Source: Microcystis aeruginosa FD4
Lineage (GTDB): Bacteria; Cyanobacteriota; Cyanobacteriia; Cyanobacteriales; Microcystaceae
Length of the DNA: 64,000 nucleotides
Assembly: GCF_009792235.1 (NCBI RefSeq)
Contig: NZ_CP046973.1
Coordinates: 2,480,001-2,544,000, forward strand
Reading direction: 5' to 3'
Shown here in pieces: positions 1-8,375 of the stretch. Numbering within the stretch: the first letter of the stretch is position 1; each line of letters starts with the position of its first letter. A program made the translations under genes and the position numbers. Below the pieces are notes generated by a model. It had not been told where the DNA came from. It worked only from the letters and a program-made list of their open reading frames with translations, and ran no database searches.

Positions 1-744
1 ATATTTGTTGACAAAATTAATATATCTATTGTCATTCTTGATCATAATCCAGTTTTTATACATTTTCTTAACGCCTTGTCGTGACATAATTGAGACGCTA
101 GTTGTTCTTCCACCGCCTTCTTTTGGCTGAACAATTTTACCCCAATCATTGTCAGTTAAGTTGTTGCCAAAAAAGACAGCAACTATTTGAGGTATAGTAT
201 TCTCAAAATCCCAGAGAATGCCAATAAGATTGTTGGTTTCTCTATGGTGAGCCTTCCAATCATAGCTTTTCATTACCTCGATTCTTGTGTCTCCCATATC
301 GGGTTTTTCTTTTCCAGTTTTCTTTAATTCTCTTGGTGTAGGAACACTGCCACAAGTAGCTTTAACCTCTACTCCACCATTAGCAAATGGACTAAATGGA
401 GACTTATCTCGTATTCGTCTTTCTTGGGAAAGTTGTTCAAAAAAAACTTTGCCATTCTTATCCATTAACAGCAAATCTGGATAGCCGTCTTGATGCGGAT
501 TGTTGATAAATAATCCCTGGGATTTATTGGCAAATTCTATGGCAAATAGCTCACCAATAAATGCAGAAAGATTTCTCATACCTAGAATTCTAAATATATC
601 TACAGGTATATCTTGGACTATTTTTTTAACAACAGAATGACATTCAACTAATGAATGCTCAAATATGACTTTATCAATAGTTATTTTCTGACCTTGTTTT
701 GAGAAAAAGCTGGTATCAGAATGTTTATTTATGATATAACTCAT
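1..744 (-). CDS. Type II restriction endonuclease, PD-(D/E)XK fold (3' end beyond window)
   Basis: An open frame on the minus strand starts with ATG at 744 and stays open to the window edge, so the C-terminus is missing. It encodes GYPDLL around residues 87-92 and EVKAT around 126-130, the D...ExK catalytic pattern of PD-(D/E)XK nucleases. A conserved-looking block follows (WKAHHRETNNLIG, then KIVQPKEGGGRTTSVS). The layout reminds me of ApaLI-like enzymes, but that is recognition only. The start overlaps the end of the upstream regulator gene by 20 bp, so the two are probably co-transcribed. No methyltransferase is visible in the window; it would have to lie beyond position 1. Confidence 0.75.
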   Translation of the reverse strand, partial: MSYIINKHSDTSFFSKQGQKITIDKVIFEHSLVECHSVVKKIVQDIPVDIFRILGMRNLSAFIGELFAIEFANKSQGLFINNPHQDGYPDLLLMDKNGKVFFEQLSQERRIRDKSPFSPFANGGVEVKATCGSVPTPRELKKTGKEKPDMGDTRIEVMKSYDWKAHHRETNNLIGILWDFENTIPQIVAVFFGNNLTDNDWGKIVQPKEGGGRTTSVSIMSRQGVKKMYKNWIMIKNDNRYINFVNKY

Positions 745-970
745 TAATTTCTTCCGCAACAGTATTGACAAAAGTAACAATATCCATGTCCAGAGCTGAA
801 ATAATTTGTTCTAAGGAGTCCAAAGTAATGTTTCTTACTCCCCTTTCAACTCCAGATATGTAGGTTCTGTCAAGATTAGCTCTATACCCTAAAGCTTCTT
901 GACTCAGATTACGTTTCTTCCGCAATTTTCTTACAGTCACAGCAACAGCAGTGACTAGCTTTCCTGCCAT
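725..970 (-). CDS. XRE-family helix-turn-helix regulator (controller-protein-like)
   Basis: This 81-residue protein is almost entirely an HTH_3/Cro-type domain. It has KLRKKRNLSQEALGYRANLD followed by RTYISGVERGVRNITLDSLE, the classic second and third helices. Such small proteins upstream of a restriction gene are usually C (controller) proteins that delay endonuclease expression until methylation is established. Its stop lies inside the first codons of the endonuclease gene, which fits translational coupling. The C-protein role is inferred from context; the DNA-binding domain is clear. Confidence 0.8.
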   Translation of the reverse strand: MAGKLVTAVAVTVRKLRKKRNLSQEALGYRANLDRTYISGVERGVRNITLDSLEQIISALDMDIVTFVNTVAEEINELYHK

Positions 971-1122
971 ATATAAACTACCAAAGAAGATATTGAAATT
1001 CTCTACAGTCCATTTTCCTTCTATGATGACTATTAATCTACGGACTATAAGTCACAAATGCTGATTCTGAATAAACCTTTATTCGGGAGCAGCAAAAACT
1101 CTGATTTTGTGTTTGACTAAAA

Positions 1123-1794
1123 ATGTATCATAAAGATTGCCATCCCGTTGCGATTCTATCCGTGCCTTACTATTCCCAATATCCCGACGCTTTTACTCCC
1201 AGTTATCTGAGCGAACTACAAGGACAGATTCTCGCTTGTCCCCACTTCACAGTTAACAATTTAAATCGAGATTTCGTTAAAACCAAAGGCTTTTCCATCG
1301 CTTTTCGACGCACACAAATCAGCGCAGTAGAACGAATTTTCCCCTATTTTAAACCCTATCTCGATCGCAGTTTACAAGCTGACTGCAACGCTTTTTATCT
1401 TAATCCCTTGCTCTTGCAAACTGGTTCGCGAGTCGATCCCCATATCGATCGCTCCCTGCGTTCCTATTGTAAAACTATCGATCCTCCGCTCCTAGTTAGC
1501 GTCCTTTATGTGCAGGTTCCTAAAGATATTCAAGGGGGGGAACTGGTACTAGCAGCAGGCAATCGTTCCGTGGCCAAGATTCGTCCTCGTACTAACACCT
1601 TAATCCTGTTTCAAGGAGATATCACCCATTCAGTTAATCCCGTTAGCTGTTCTGGTATTCGTCTGAGTCTTGTCTGCGAACAATATCGTTTAGATGCGGA
1701 AGAATTGCGAGAGATTCCCGAAATGCAGATAGAATCCCGAACCATGAAACCAGAAAAGAAAAAAAAGAAAGATCGGGTCGTTGCCCTACAATAA
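1123..1794 (+). CDS. 2OG-Fe(II) oxygenase family protein
   Basis: This 223-residue soluble protein carries the double-stranded beta-helix signature of 2-oxoglutarate/Fe(II) oxygenases. HxD is at about H107/D109 (DPHIDRS), the distal histidine about H169 (DITHSV), and the 2OG-binding arginine about R180 (SGIRLSL). The N-terminal 90 residues are not recognised. The tail from about residue 205 is lysine-rich. The substrate is unknown. It ends 27 bp before an ABC ATPase gene on the same strand, so co-transcription is possible. Confidence 0.75.
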   Translation: MYHKDCHPVAILSVPYYSQYPDAFTPSYLSELQGQILACPHFTVNNLNRDFVKTKGFSIAFRRTQISAVERIFPYFKPYLDRSLQADCNAFYLNPLLLQTGSRVDPHIDRSLRSYCKTIDPPLLVSVLYVQVPKDIQGGELVLAAGNRSVAKIRPRTNTLILFQGDITHSVNPVSCSGIRLSLVCEQYRLDAEELREIPEMQIESRTMKPEKKKKKDRVVALQ

Positions 1795-1821
1795 AAGGGC
1801 ATTTTTGTAAAGATATTCTAG

Positions 1822-2601
1822 ATGGTGATGCGCGAACCGATCGTCGAATTAAGGGGAGTAACTAAAGCTTTCGGCAAGAAAGTAATCTTAAATAACGTCG
1901 ATCTGAAAGTGTACGAAGGGGAAGCGATCGGTGTGATCGGTCCATCTGGTACGGGAAAATCGACGATTTTGCGCCTAGTCGCTGGATTACTGGCCCCCGA
2001 TCGGGGAGAAGTGTACATATATGGCACAAAACGGCAGAGAACCGTAGAACAGGGGGAAGATCCCCTCGGTGTTGGTCTAGTTTTCCAACAATCGGCCCTT
2101 TTTGACTCCCTCACCGTCGGGGAAAATGTCGGTTTTGCTCTCTATCGCAACTCAAAGCTAAAACGAGCCGAAATACGCGATTTAGTGGAAGAAAAACTGG
2201 ATTTAGTGGGAATGTCTGGTTCCTACGACCTCTATCCCTCTGAAATATCCGGAGGGATGCGAAAACGCGTCAGTTTAGCCCGGGCAATTATCAGCGATCC
2301 CTCGATCGCCGCCGATCGACCGAACATTCTCCTTTACGATGAACCCACTGCTGGACTGGATCCCGTCGCTTCTACCCGGATCCAGACGGTAATTATGGAA
2401 CTTCTCAAGCTAAAAAAAGCCTGTGGGGCCCATCTCATTGTCACCCACGTCCACAGCACCATCGAAAATACCACCGATCGCATCGTTTTTCTCTATAAAG
2501 GTCAATTTCAATGGGTTGGACCGACTCAAGAGGCTTATCACTCAGAAATCCCCGTACTCAAGCAATTTTTTACCGGCAGTATCCACGGACCAATTCAGTG
2601 A
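1822..2601 (+). CDS. ABC transporter ATP-binding protein, MlaF/Ttg2A (chloroplast TGD3) type
   Basis: The 259-residue nucleotide-binding subunit has Walker A GPSGTGKS (about residues 40-47), signature ISGGMRKR, Walker B LLYDEP with the D-loop TAGLDP, and a switch histidine in THVHS. The region after Walker A and the GGMRKR signature match the Mkl/MlaF group, which energises phospholipid exchange between membranes with an MlaE permease and an MlaD substrate-binding protein. Neither partner is adjacent. ATG codons at 1822 and 1828 are both possible starts. Confidence 0.85.
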   Translation: MVMREPIVELRGVTKAFGKKVILNNVDLKVYEGEAIGVIGPSGTGKSTILRLVAGLLAPDRGEVYIYGTKRQRTVEQGEDPLGVGLVFQQSALFDSLTVGENVGFALYRNSKLKRAEIRDLVEEKLDLVGMSGSYDLYPSEISGGMRKRVSLARAIISDPSIAADRPNILLYDEPTAGLDPVASTRIQTVIMELLKLKKACGAHLIVTHVHSTIENTTDRIVFLYKGQFQWVGPTQEAYHSEIPVLKQFFTGSIHGPIQ

Positions 2602-2648
2602 TCAGTAAACAGTAAACAGTGAACTGATAACTCGCATCTGATCAGTGA
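2601..2648. repeat. Heptamer repeat array (TAAACAG/AACTGAT type)
   Basis: Degenerate 7-bp units of the GTAAACA and GAACTGA type sit directly downstream of the ABC ATPase stop codon. The same family recurs at many intergenic positions in this window. Confidence 0.75.
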
Positions 2649-2759
2649 AATCCCCCGATTTCTCCTGTAAGATACCCCAAACAAAAACGATCGCTGTTGT
2701 GGCGAGCGCTCGAACCACTGATAACTGACAACCAAACCCTAATAATTCCATCTTGGCCC

Positions 2760-2993
2760 TTTTTCGCCTGCGCTTCGCCACCCCTTCCTATTCCGACGGT
2801 CGAGATGAACAAAAACCCGGCGCGCCCCATACCCTAACGCCCCAAACCAGTGCTGATCTAACCACGATTGAAACTTAGCCAAAGACGCGGGGTTAAACGG
2901 GCAAATATCAGCCGCGCAACCCTAAAGGTGCTGAGAGTTAGATGCGCCCCCGACGGCGCGATTAACGGCGGGCGGGCGATACTAGGGAGTAAC
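2760..2993. other. GC-rich non-coding block of unknown nature
   Basis: No credible gene is seen in 2602-3393. Within it, about 2760-2993 is distinctly GC-rich for this genome and carries several short self-complementary stretches (for example around 2940-2975, with CGCCCCCGACGGCGCG). It could be a remnant of a structured RNA such as an intron core, or foreign DNA. I cannot assign it. Confidence 0.3.
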
Positions 2994-3263
2994 TAGGGTT
3001 GGCTGAATAAATCTGAAAACCTTGTTGGGTAACACTTTTAGACCTTTTGTCAATCAAAAAGTACCCGATCGGGGAGTGATCGGGGGGAAAATTCAGGGAC
3101 TTTTTCCCTGAAAATTAGGTAATTGACCCCCTCAAAATCGGTAAAACCCTACACCCCACACCCGTTCGGCTGAGCGTTCGACAAAAGCTCACGCCGAAGT
3201 CTCACGGCCGAAGCCCACACCCCACACCCTGTCCCCAGGAAAAACTGTTTCAGCAGACCCTAC
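2994..3263 (+). mobile_element. Miniature inverted-repeat element (TA-target MITE), copy 1
   Basis: The left end TAGGGTTGGCTGAATAA and right end TTTCAGCAGACCCTA form imperfect terminal inverted repeats, and TA occurs at both edges. The interior carries the CGATCGGGG and CTACACCCCACACCC blocks shared with the copies at 33695-33911 (opposite orientation) and 59722-59939. This copy is longer because of an extra segment at about 3165-3220. It encodes no protein. Confidence 0.75.
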
Positions 3264-3393
3264 TTATGATAGGATTTAGGCTTTTGGCAAGCTCTAGCGA
3301 TAGGTGATCGGGTAGTCAAGACGGAAGCGGGATGGCTAACGATCGGGGAATGGTTTTTGCTGTTAGCCTTAAAGAAACAACTGGGGTGAACCG

Positions 3394-4080
3394 ATGGTTA
3401 CATCACCGAATCCAACTCAGATAGTCTATCCCGATAGCGACGGGAAACCGATGGCCGATAATACAAGACAATTTCGCTGGATTACGACGATTAAATCGAA
3501 TCTAGACTGGTTATTTGCCAATAATGCCGATGTTTTTGTCGCTGGCGATTTACTCTGGTATCCCGTGGAGGGAGATAATAAAATCCGTCAAGCACCTGAT
3601 GTCATGGTAGCTTTTGGCAGACCGAAAGGCGAAAGGGGTTCCTATCAACAGTGGAAAGAGGACAATATCCCCCCGCAGGTGGTTTTTGAAATTCTCTCTC
3701 CGGGTAATACCCCAACGGAAATGAGCAGAAAACTGCTGTTTTATGACCGTTATGGTGTGGAAGAATACTACATCTATAATCCCGATAAAAATGATTTGGG
3801 CGGCTGTATTCGTCGGGAAAATCGCCTCGAAAGTCGGGAAAATCTCGATAATTGGGTAAGTCCCCGCTTGGGCATTCGTTTTCAATTAGCTGAACCGGAG
3901 TTACTCTTGTATTATCCCGATGGTCAACCTTTCACCAGTTACAACCAAGAACGGCAACGGGCCGAAACGGAACGGCAACGGGCCGAAGCGGAACGGCAAC
4001 GGGCCGAAGCGGAACGGCAACGGGCCGAACGATTGGCGGCAAAACTGCGGGAGTTAAATATTAATCCCGAGGAGATTTAA
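3394..4080 (+). CDS. Uma2 family endonuclease (DUF820), tandem copy 1
   Basis: This 228-residue protein has the DUF820/Uma2 nuclease core: APDVMVAFG (about 67-75) and VVFEILSPGNT (about 91-101) supply the D and E of a PD-(D/E)XK-like site. Cyanobacteria carry many such paralogues, and their biological role is not settled. The C-terminus is a short charged coiled coil built from repeats of QRAEAER, ending in LAAKLRELNINPEEI. The gene and about 95 bp of downstream sequence are repeated almost exactly at 4304-4978. The first dozen residues differ between copies, so the duplication begins inside the gene. Confidence 0.85.
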   Translation: MVTSPNPTQIVYPDSDGKPMADNTRQFRWITTIKSNLDWLFANNADVFVAGDLLWYPVEGDNKIRQAPDVMVAFGRPKGERGSYQQWKEDNIPPQVVFEILSPGNTPTEMSRKLLFYDRYGVEEYYIYNPDKNDLGGCIRRENRLESRENLDNWVSPRLGIRFQLAEPELLLYYPDGQPFTSYNQERQRAETERQRAEAERQRAEAERQRAERLAAKLRELNINPEEI

Positions 4081-5075
4081 AAAAATTATCGCTACAATGA
4101 AAGTAGATAAATATCAAGTCCTCTAGCTAGAGTCGGAACAGTAAGCCCAGAAAAAATGCCCTAGGGCAGGGTTGACTGATTCCCACTCTCCGATACTTTT
4201 TAAACAGGATTTAGGATCATCACCGTCCCTAAATAGTTGCTCCGATTTTTTATAGTAAATTTATCCTATTAAGGAAGCAAAGACGAAATTCTAGGGTTAA
4301 GCAATGGTTAGACAACTCGACGACAGCCCGAAAACCGCAATCGTCTATCCCGATAGCGACGGGAAACCGATGGCCGATAATACAAGACAATTTCGCTGGA
4401 TTACGACGATTAAATCGAATCTAGACTGGTTATTTGCCCATAATGCCGATGTTTTTGTCGCTGGCGATTTACTCTGGTATCCCGTGGAGGGAGATAATAA
4501 AATCCGTCAAGCACCCGATGTGATGGTAGCTTTTGGCAGACCGAAAGGGGAAAGGGGTTCCTATCAACAGTGGCAAGAAGAAAATATCCCCCCGCAAGTG
4601 GTTTTTGAAATTCTCTCTCCGGGTAATACCCAAACGGAAATGAGCAGAAAACTGCTGTTTTATGACCGTTATGGTGTGGAAGAATACTACATCTATAATC
4701 CCGATAAAAATGATTTGGGCGGCTGTATTCGTCGGGAAAATCGCCTCGAAAGTCGGGAAAATCTCGATAATTGGGTAAGTCCCCGCTTGGGCATTCGTTT
4801 TCAATTAGCTGAACCGGAGTTACTCTTGTATTATCCCGATGGTCAACCTTTCACCAGTTACAACCAAGAACGGCAACGGGCCGAAACGGAACGGCAACGG
4901 GCCGAAGCGGAACGGCAACGGGCCGAACGATTGGCGGCAAAACTGCGGGAGTTAAATATTAATCCCGAGGAGATTTAAAAAAATTATCGCTACAATAAAA
5001 GTAGATAAATATCAAGTCCTCTAGCTAGAGTCGGAACAGTAAGCCAAAAAAGAATGCGCTAGGGCAGGGTTGACT
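3425..5075 (+). repeat. Tandem duplication of a Uma2 gene and its 3' flank
   Basis: About 3425-4175 and 4341-5072 are two direct copies, each covering nearly a whole Uma2 gene plus a downstream stretch (TCCTCTAGCTAGAGTCGGAA and onward). The copies differ at few positions and in the number of 21-bp QRAEAER coding units (one more in copy 1). The 4176-4300 spacer is unrelated to the sequence in front of copy 1. Confidence 0.85.
4304..4978 (+). CDS. Uma2 family endonuclease (DUF820), tandem copy 2
   Basis: This 224-residue paralogue is nearly identical to the gene at 3394-4080 from residue 14 onward. It has the same APDVMVAFG and VVFEILSPGN motifs and one fewer QRAEAER unit in the C-terminal coiled coil. 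Its N-terminal peptide (MVRQLDDSPKTA) is different, so it uses its own start region and probably its own promoter. High identity points to a recent duplication or gene conversion. Function is as uncertain as for copy 1. Confidence 0.85.
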   Translation: MVRQLDDSPKTAIVYPDSDGKPMADNTRQFRWITTIKSNLDWLFAHNADVFVAGDLLWYPVEGDNKIRQAPDVMVAFGRPKGERGSYQQWQEENIPPQVVFEILSPGNTQTEMSRKLLFYDRYGVEEYYIYNPDKNDLGGCIRRENRLESRENLDNWVSPRLGIRFQLAEPELLLYYPDGQPFTSYNQERQRAETERQRAEAERQRAERLAAKLRELNINPEEI

Positions 5076-5238
5076 AAATCGACGAAGCAATCGCTAAATA
5101 GGAGTAATTTCCGTCCACTTCTCCCCAATCCTGAACAGGAGAGGCAGAACCGAAGAATTTCTATAAAATTTCGGTAAGGGTGGAAAGATCAAGTAAGTTA
5201 GCGTTAGGGCTTAATCTTCGCCACGGAAAGGTAGAACT

Positions 5239-6378
5239 ATGACAGTTTGTGAATATCGGCCAGGTTTAGAAGGAATTCCCGCCGCCCAATCGAGTATCAG
5301 CTTTGTGGATGGGCAAAAGGGAATCCTAGAGTATCGGGGCATTCGGATTGAGGAACTCGCCGAAAAAAGTACCTTCCTCGAAACCGCCTATCTCCTTATC
5401 TGGGGTGTTCTGCCCACGGCGGCGGAACTGGAAGAATTTGCCGATGAAATCCGTTATCATCGACGCATCAAGTACCGTATCGAAGACATGATGAAATGCT
5501 TCCCCGAAAAAGGCCATCCCATGGATGCGCTACAAACTTCGGCGGCGGCTTTAGGGTTATACTATGCCCGTCGGGCTTTGGATAATCCCGAATATATCCG
5601 TCAGGCAGTAGTGCGGCTATTAGCGAAAATCCCGACCATGGTGGCGGCCTTTCAATTAATTCGCAAAGGTAATCATCCCATTCAGCCCAATGATAGCCTT
5701 GATTATGCGGCCAATTTCCTCTATATGTTGACGGAAAAACGACCGACGGATTTAGCGGCGAAAGTTTTCGATGTCTGTTTGACTCTCCACGCCGAACATA
5801 CCATGAATGCCTCGACTTTTTCGGCCATGGTGACGGCTTCCACTTTAACCGACCCCTACGGTGTCATCGCTTCAGCAGTGGGAACTCTCGCCGGCCCCCT
5901 CCACGGTGGGGCAAACGAGGAAGTATTGTTAATGTTAGAGGAAATCGGTTCGGTGGCTAATGTTCGTCCCTATGTGGAAAAATGTATCGCCAATAAACAA
6001 AAAGTTATGGGTTTTGGACACCGGGTATATAAAGTTAAGGATCCCCGGGCGACGATTCTACAAAACCTGGCCGAACAATTATTCGCGGAATTAGGTTCCG
6101 ATGAATACTACGATATCGCCCTAGAATTAGAACAAGCAGTGGTGGATATCTACGGTGAAAAAGGTATCTATGCTAATGTGGATTTCTATTCGGGATTGGT
6201 CTATCGGAAATTAGGCATCCCCAGTGATTTATTTACCCCGATTTTTGCCATCTCCCGGGTGGCCGGTTGGTTAGCCCACTGGAAAGAACAATTAAATGCT
6301 AACCGCATTTTCCGTCCTACCCAAATCTACACCGGAGAACACGAAGTCCCCTATACACCGATCGAACAACGTTCTTAG
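5239..6378 (+). CDS. gltA: Citrate synthase
   Basis: This 379-residue enzyme condenses acetyl-CoA with oxaloacetate to citrate, the entry step of the TCA pathway. Family landmarks are GPLHGGANEEV (about 218-228) and MGFGHRVYKVKDPRA (about 256-270), with the catalytic aspartate region VDFYSG near residue 314. Length fits the short bacterial/2-methylcitrate-like citrate synthases used by cyanobacteria. The ATG follows GGAAAGG at a normal distance. A strong intrinsic terminator lies 34 bp after the stop, so the gene is probably monocistronic. Confidence 0.95.
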   Translation: MTVCEYRPGLEGIPAAQSSISFVDGQKGILEYRGIRIEELAEKSTFLETAYLLIWGVLPTAAELEEFADEIRYHRRIKYRIEDMMKCFPEKGHPMDALQTSAAALGLYYARRALDNPEYIRQAVVRLLAKIPTMVAAFQLIRKGNHPIQPNDSLDYAANFLYMLTEKRPTDLAAKVFDVCLTLHAEHTMNASTFSAMVTASTLTDPYGVIASAVGTLAGPLHGGANEEVLLMLEEIGSVANVRPYVEKCIANKQKVMGFGHRVYKVKDPRATILQNLAEQLFAELGSDEYYDIALELEQAVVDIYGEKGIYANVDFYSGLVYRKLGIPSDLFTPIFAISRVAGWLAHWKEQLNANRIFRPTQIYTGEHEVPYTPIEQRS

Positions 6379-6411
6379 ATTTTATCTCGCATTCTTGATA
6401 GAAACACGATT

Positions 6412-6448
6412 TCTCGCCTTTGTCAATCTCACCTAGGCGAGATTTTTT
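6412..6448 (+). terminator. Rho-independent terminator of gltA
   Basis: TCTCGCCT (6412-6419) pairs with AGGCGAGA (6434-6441) and is followed by a run of T. Confidence 0.85.
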
Positions 6449-6609
6449 GTGTAATTTCCTGTTATATTGATGGGACAAGAAAACTAGGCTGTTGACTATC
6501 TGCCTTTTTGGAGGGGGAAAAGTTCAGGCAGTTTCTGTGTCAGCAATGTTGGCAGAAAATCAACTTTTTCTCTTTGAGAGCATTGGAAGTGGGAATTGGG
6601 AAGTGGGGA

Positions 6610-6678
6610 GTTTTCTCAGTAAACAGTAATCAGTGAACTGAAAACCCACATCTGATAACTGATAACTGATCACTGATT
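6610..6678. repeat. Heptamer repeat array
   Basis: Degenerate units related to GTAAACA, GTGAACTGA and TGATAACTGA run up to the stop codon of the flotillin gene. Confidence 0.7.
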
Positions 6679-7962
6679 CAAGAGGGCAATTGTTTAAAAT
6701 CAAAATTTGTGTCTTTCCCCTTGACAGATGGCTCGGTTTGTGCTAGGCGATTAGCCATTTGTACCAGATCCACCCCAGTAGCTTGGCGCAATTGTTCAGC
6801 AAAGGCAGTCATTTTCGGGACAAGATTACCATCACCCCCGTCCACTACCGTCACCGTTTGTACCTGCACTTCTGGCACACTGGCGGCCATTAATTTGAGC
6901 AATAACTCCAATTTTTGGTATAAAAAGATGTTTTTAGCGTTATTTCCTGCTCCTTGCCAAGAAGCCGCCAGTTTTTTGGTTCCTTCCGCTTGCGCTTTCC
7001 CCTGTTCGATAATTTTGGCCGCTTCCCCCCGGGCTTTTGCGATCGCTCGTTGACATTCCGCCGCCGCCGGGGCGATCACATCTGCTTGTAATTGCTGTTT
7101 CACCTGCTTAATGCGGGCAGTTTGTACCGCCACTTCTGCCTGTACTTTAGCTAAATCGGACATAACCACCGATTCTACCTCGGCAATCATGGCGCCGCGC
7201 TTAGTTTGAGTGTCACGCACCCGTTTTTCTGCGTCAGCTTTGGCTATTTCTAAATCTTTTTGGATACGACGCAAAGCGGTGAGGCGTTGATTCTCGGAAT
7301 CTTTGATAATCGACATTTTTCGGGCTTTTGCTTCTGCTATCCGGGCATCTCTCTGTAATTCGGCTTTTTGCTTCCGTCCGATTCGAATCGAGATAACGCA
7401 CCTCATCGGAAATATTCTGGATCTGCAAACTATCCAAAACTAAACCCAATTTTTCTAGATCCTGTTCCGCTTCTTCCAAGAGACTTTTAGCAAAAGCAAT
7501 CTGATCGGAGTTCGCTTGTTCTGGGGTTAAATTGGCCAAGACACCGCGCAAATTCCCCTCGAGGGTTTCTTTAGCCAATTGTTCGATTTCCTTGCGTTTC
7601 TTGCCCAATAAACGCTCGATCGCATTATGAATAATCGGTTCCTCCCCGGCAATTTTAATATTCGCCACCCCGGTGACGAGCAACGGCACACCGCCCTTAG
7701 AATAGGCATTAACCACCCTGAGATCGATGATCATGTTGGTCAGGTCCATTCGATACACTTGTTCTAGCATAGGTAAACGAATACTGCTGCCCCCTTTTAC
7801 CAAACGATAACCGATGGTTTTGCCCGTGGCCGTGGGACGACGACTACCGGCAAAAATTAAAACTTCACTCGGTTGACAGATGTGGTAATAGTTACGGATG
7901 ACCAATAAACCCGCACCTGTGCCTAAACCGAAAACTCCCAGTAAAACAGCGATAATTTCCAT
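6678..7962 (-). pseudogene. Flotillin/SPFH-domain protein, interrupted by a one-base frameshift
   Basis: The upstream frame (ATG at 7962) encodes a membrane hairpin segment (IIAVLLGVFGLGTGAGLLVI) and the SPFH domain with TGVANIKIAG. The downstream frame, to the stop at 6678, encodes the Ala/Glu-rich flotillin coiled coil (RDARIAEAKARK and onward). The frames join at DEVRYLDS/IGRKQ if one T of the pair at 7382-7383 is removed; the whole then reads as a 427-residue flotillin. Flotillins scaffold ordered membrane domains. The rest is intact, so this is a recent mutation or a sequencing error. Confidence 0.85.
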
Positions 7963-8174
7963 AGATTTTATTACGGTCGATGCTCGGATCAAATTAACTA
8001 AATTGTATCCATCAATTTCCAACTTTGACAGACCAGTAGTCTAGTAGGGTGTAGGTACATCGAAAATTAAAATAAGTAATGATAGAGTAAAATCCTCTAG
8101 TTTTATGTTGACTTCAATCAAATTGGAGCTAAAATCTACAGATAACTTTATTCGTAGAGCAAATTATTCAATCT

Positions 8175-8317
8175 ATGAATAATCTCAAAAAATCTCTCGG
8201 CATTTGTTGACCGTCGCTTCTTCTGCTGTGGGTGTCCCCGAACCCACGGGTGTTCTTGGTTATATCACACTGGGCGGTTTAACGCTAGGGGGTGCTGTCC
8301 GCAAAGCGAGAAAATAA
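8175..8317 (+). pseudogene. Fossil of a PEP-CTERM exported protein gene
   Basis: From 8210 to the stop at 8317 the frame reads GVPEPTGVLGYITLGG followed by LTLGGAVRKARK. That is a textbook PEP-CTERM sorting tail: VPEP, a hydrophobic segment, then a basic end. Just upstream, ATG at 8175 begins MNNLKKSLGI in another frame, which looks like the matching start of an export signal. The body of the gene is missing, so a deletion probably joined the two ends. A terminator follows directly. Confidence 0.7.
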
Positions 8318-8324
8318 TGTCCCA

Positions 8325-8358
8325 GAGAGAGGAGGCGCGGGTTTCCTCTCTCTTTTTT
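8325..8358 (+). terminator. Rho-independent terminator of the PEP-CTERM fossil
   Basis: GAGAGAGGA (8325-8333) pairs with TCCTCTCTC (8344-8352), followed by six T residues. Confidence 0.8.
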
Positions 8359-8375
8359 GGGGGGTTTTCGTGCCT

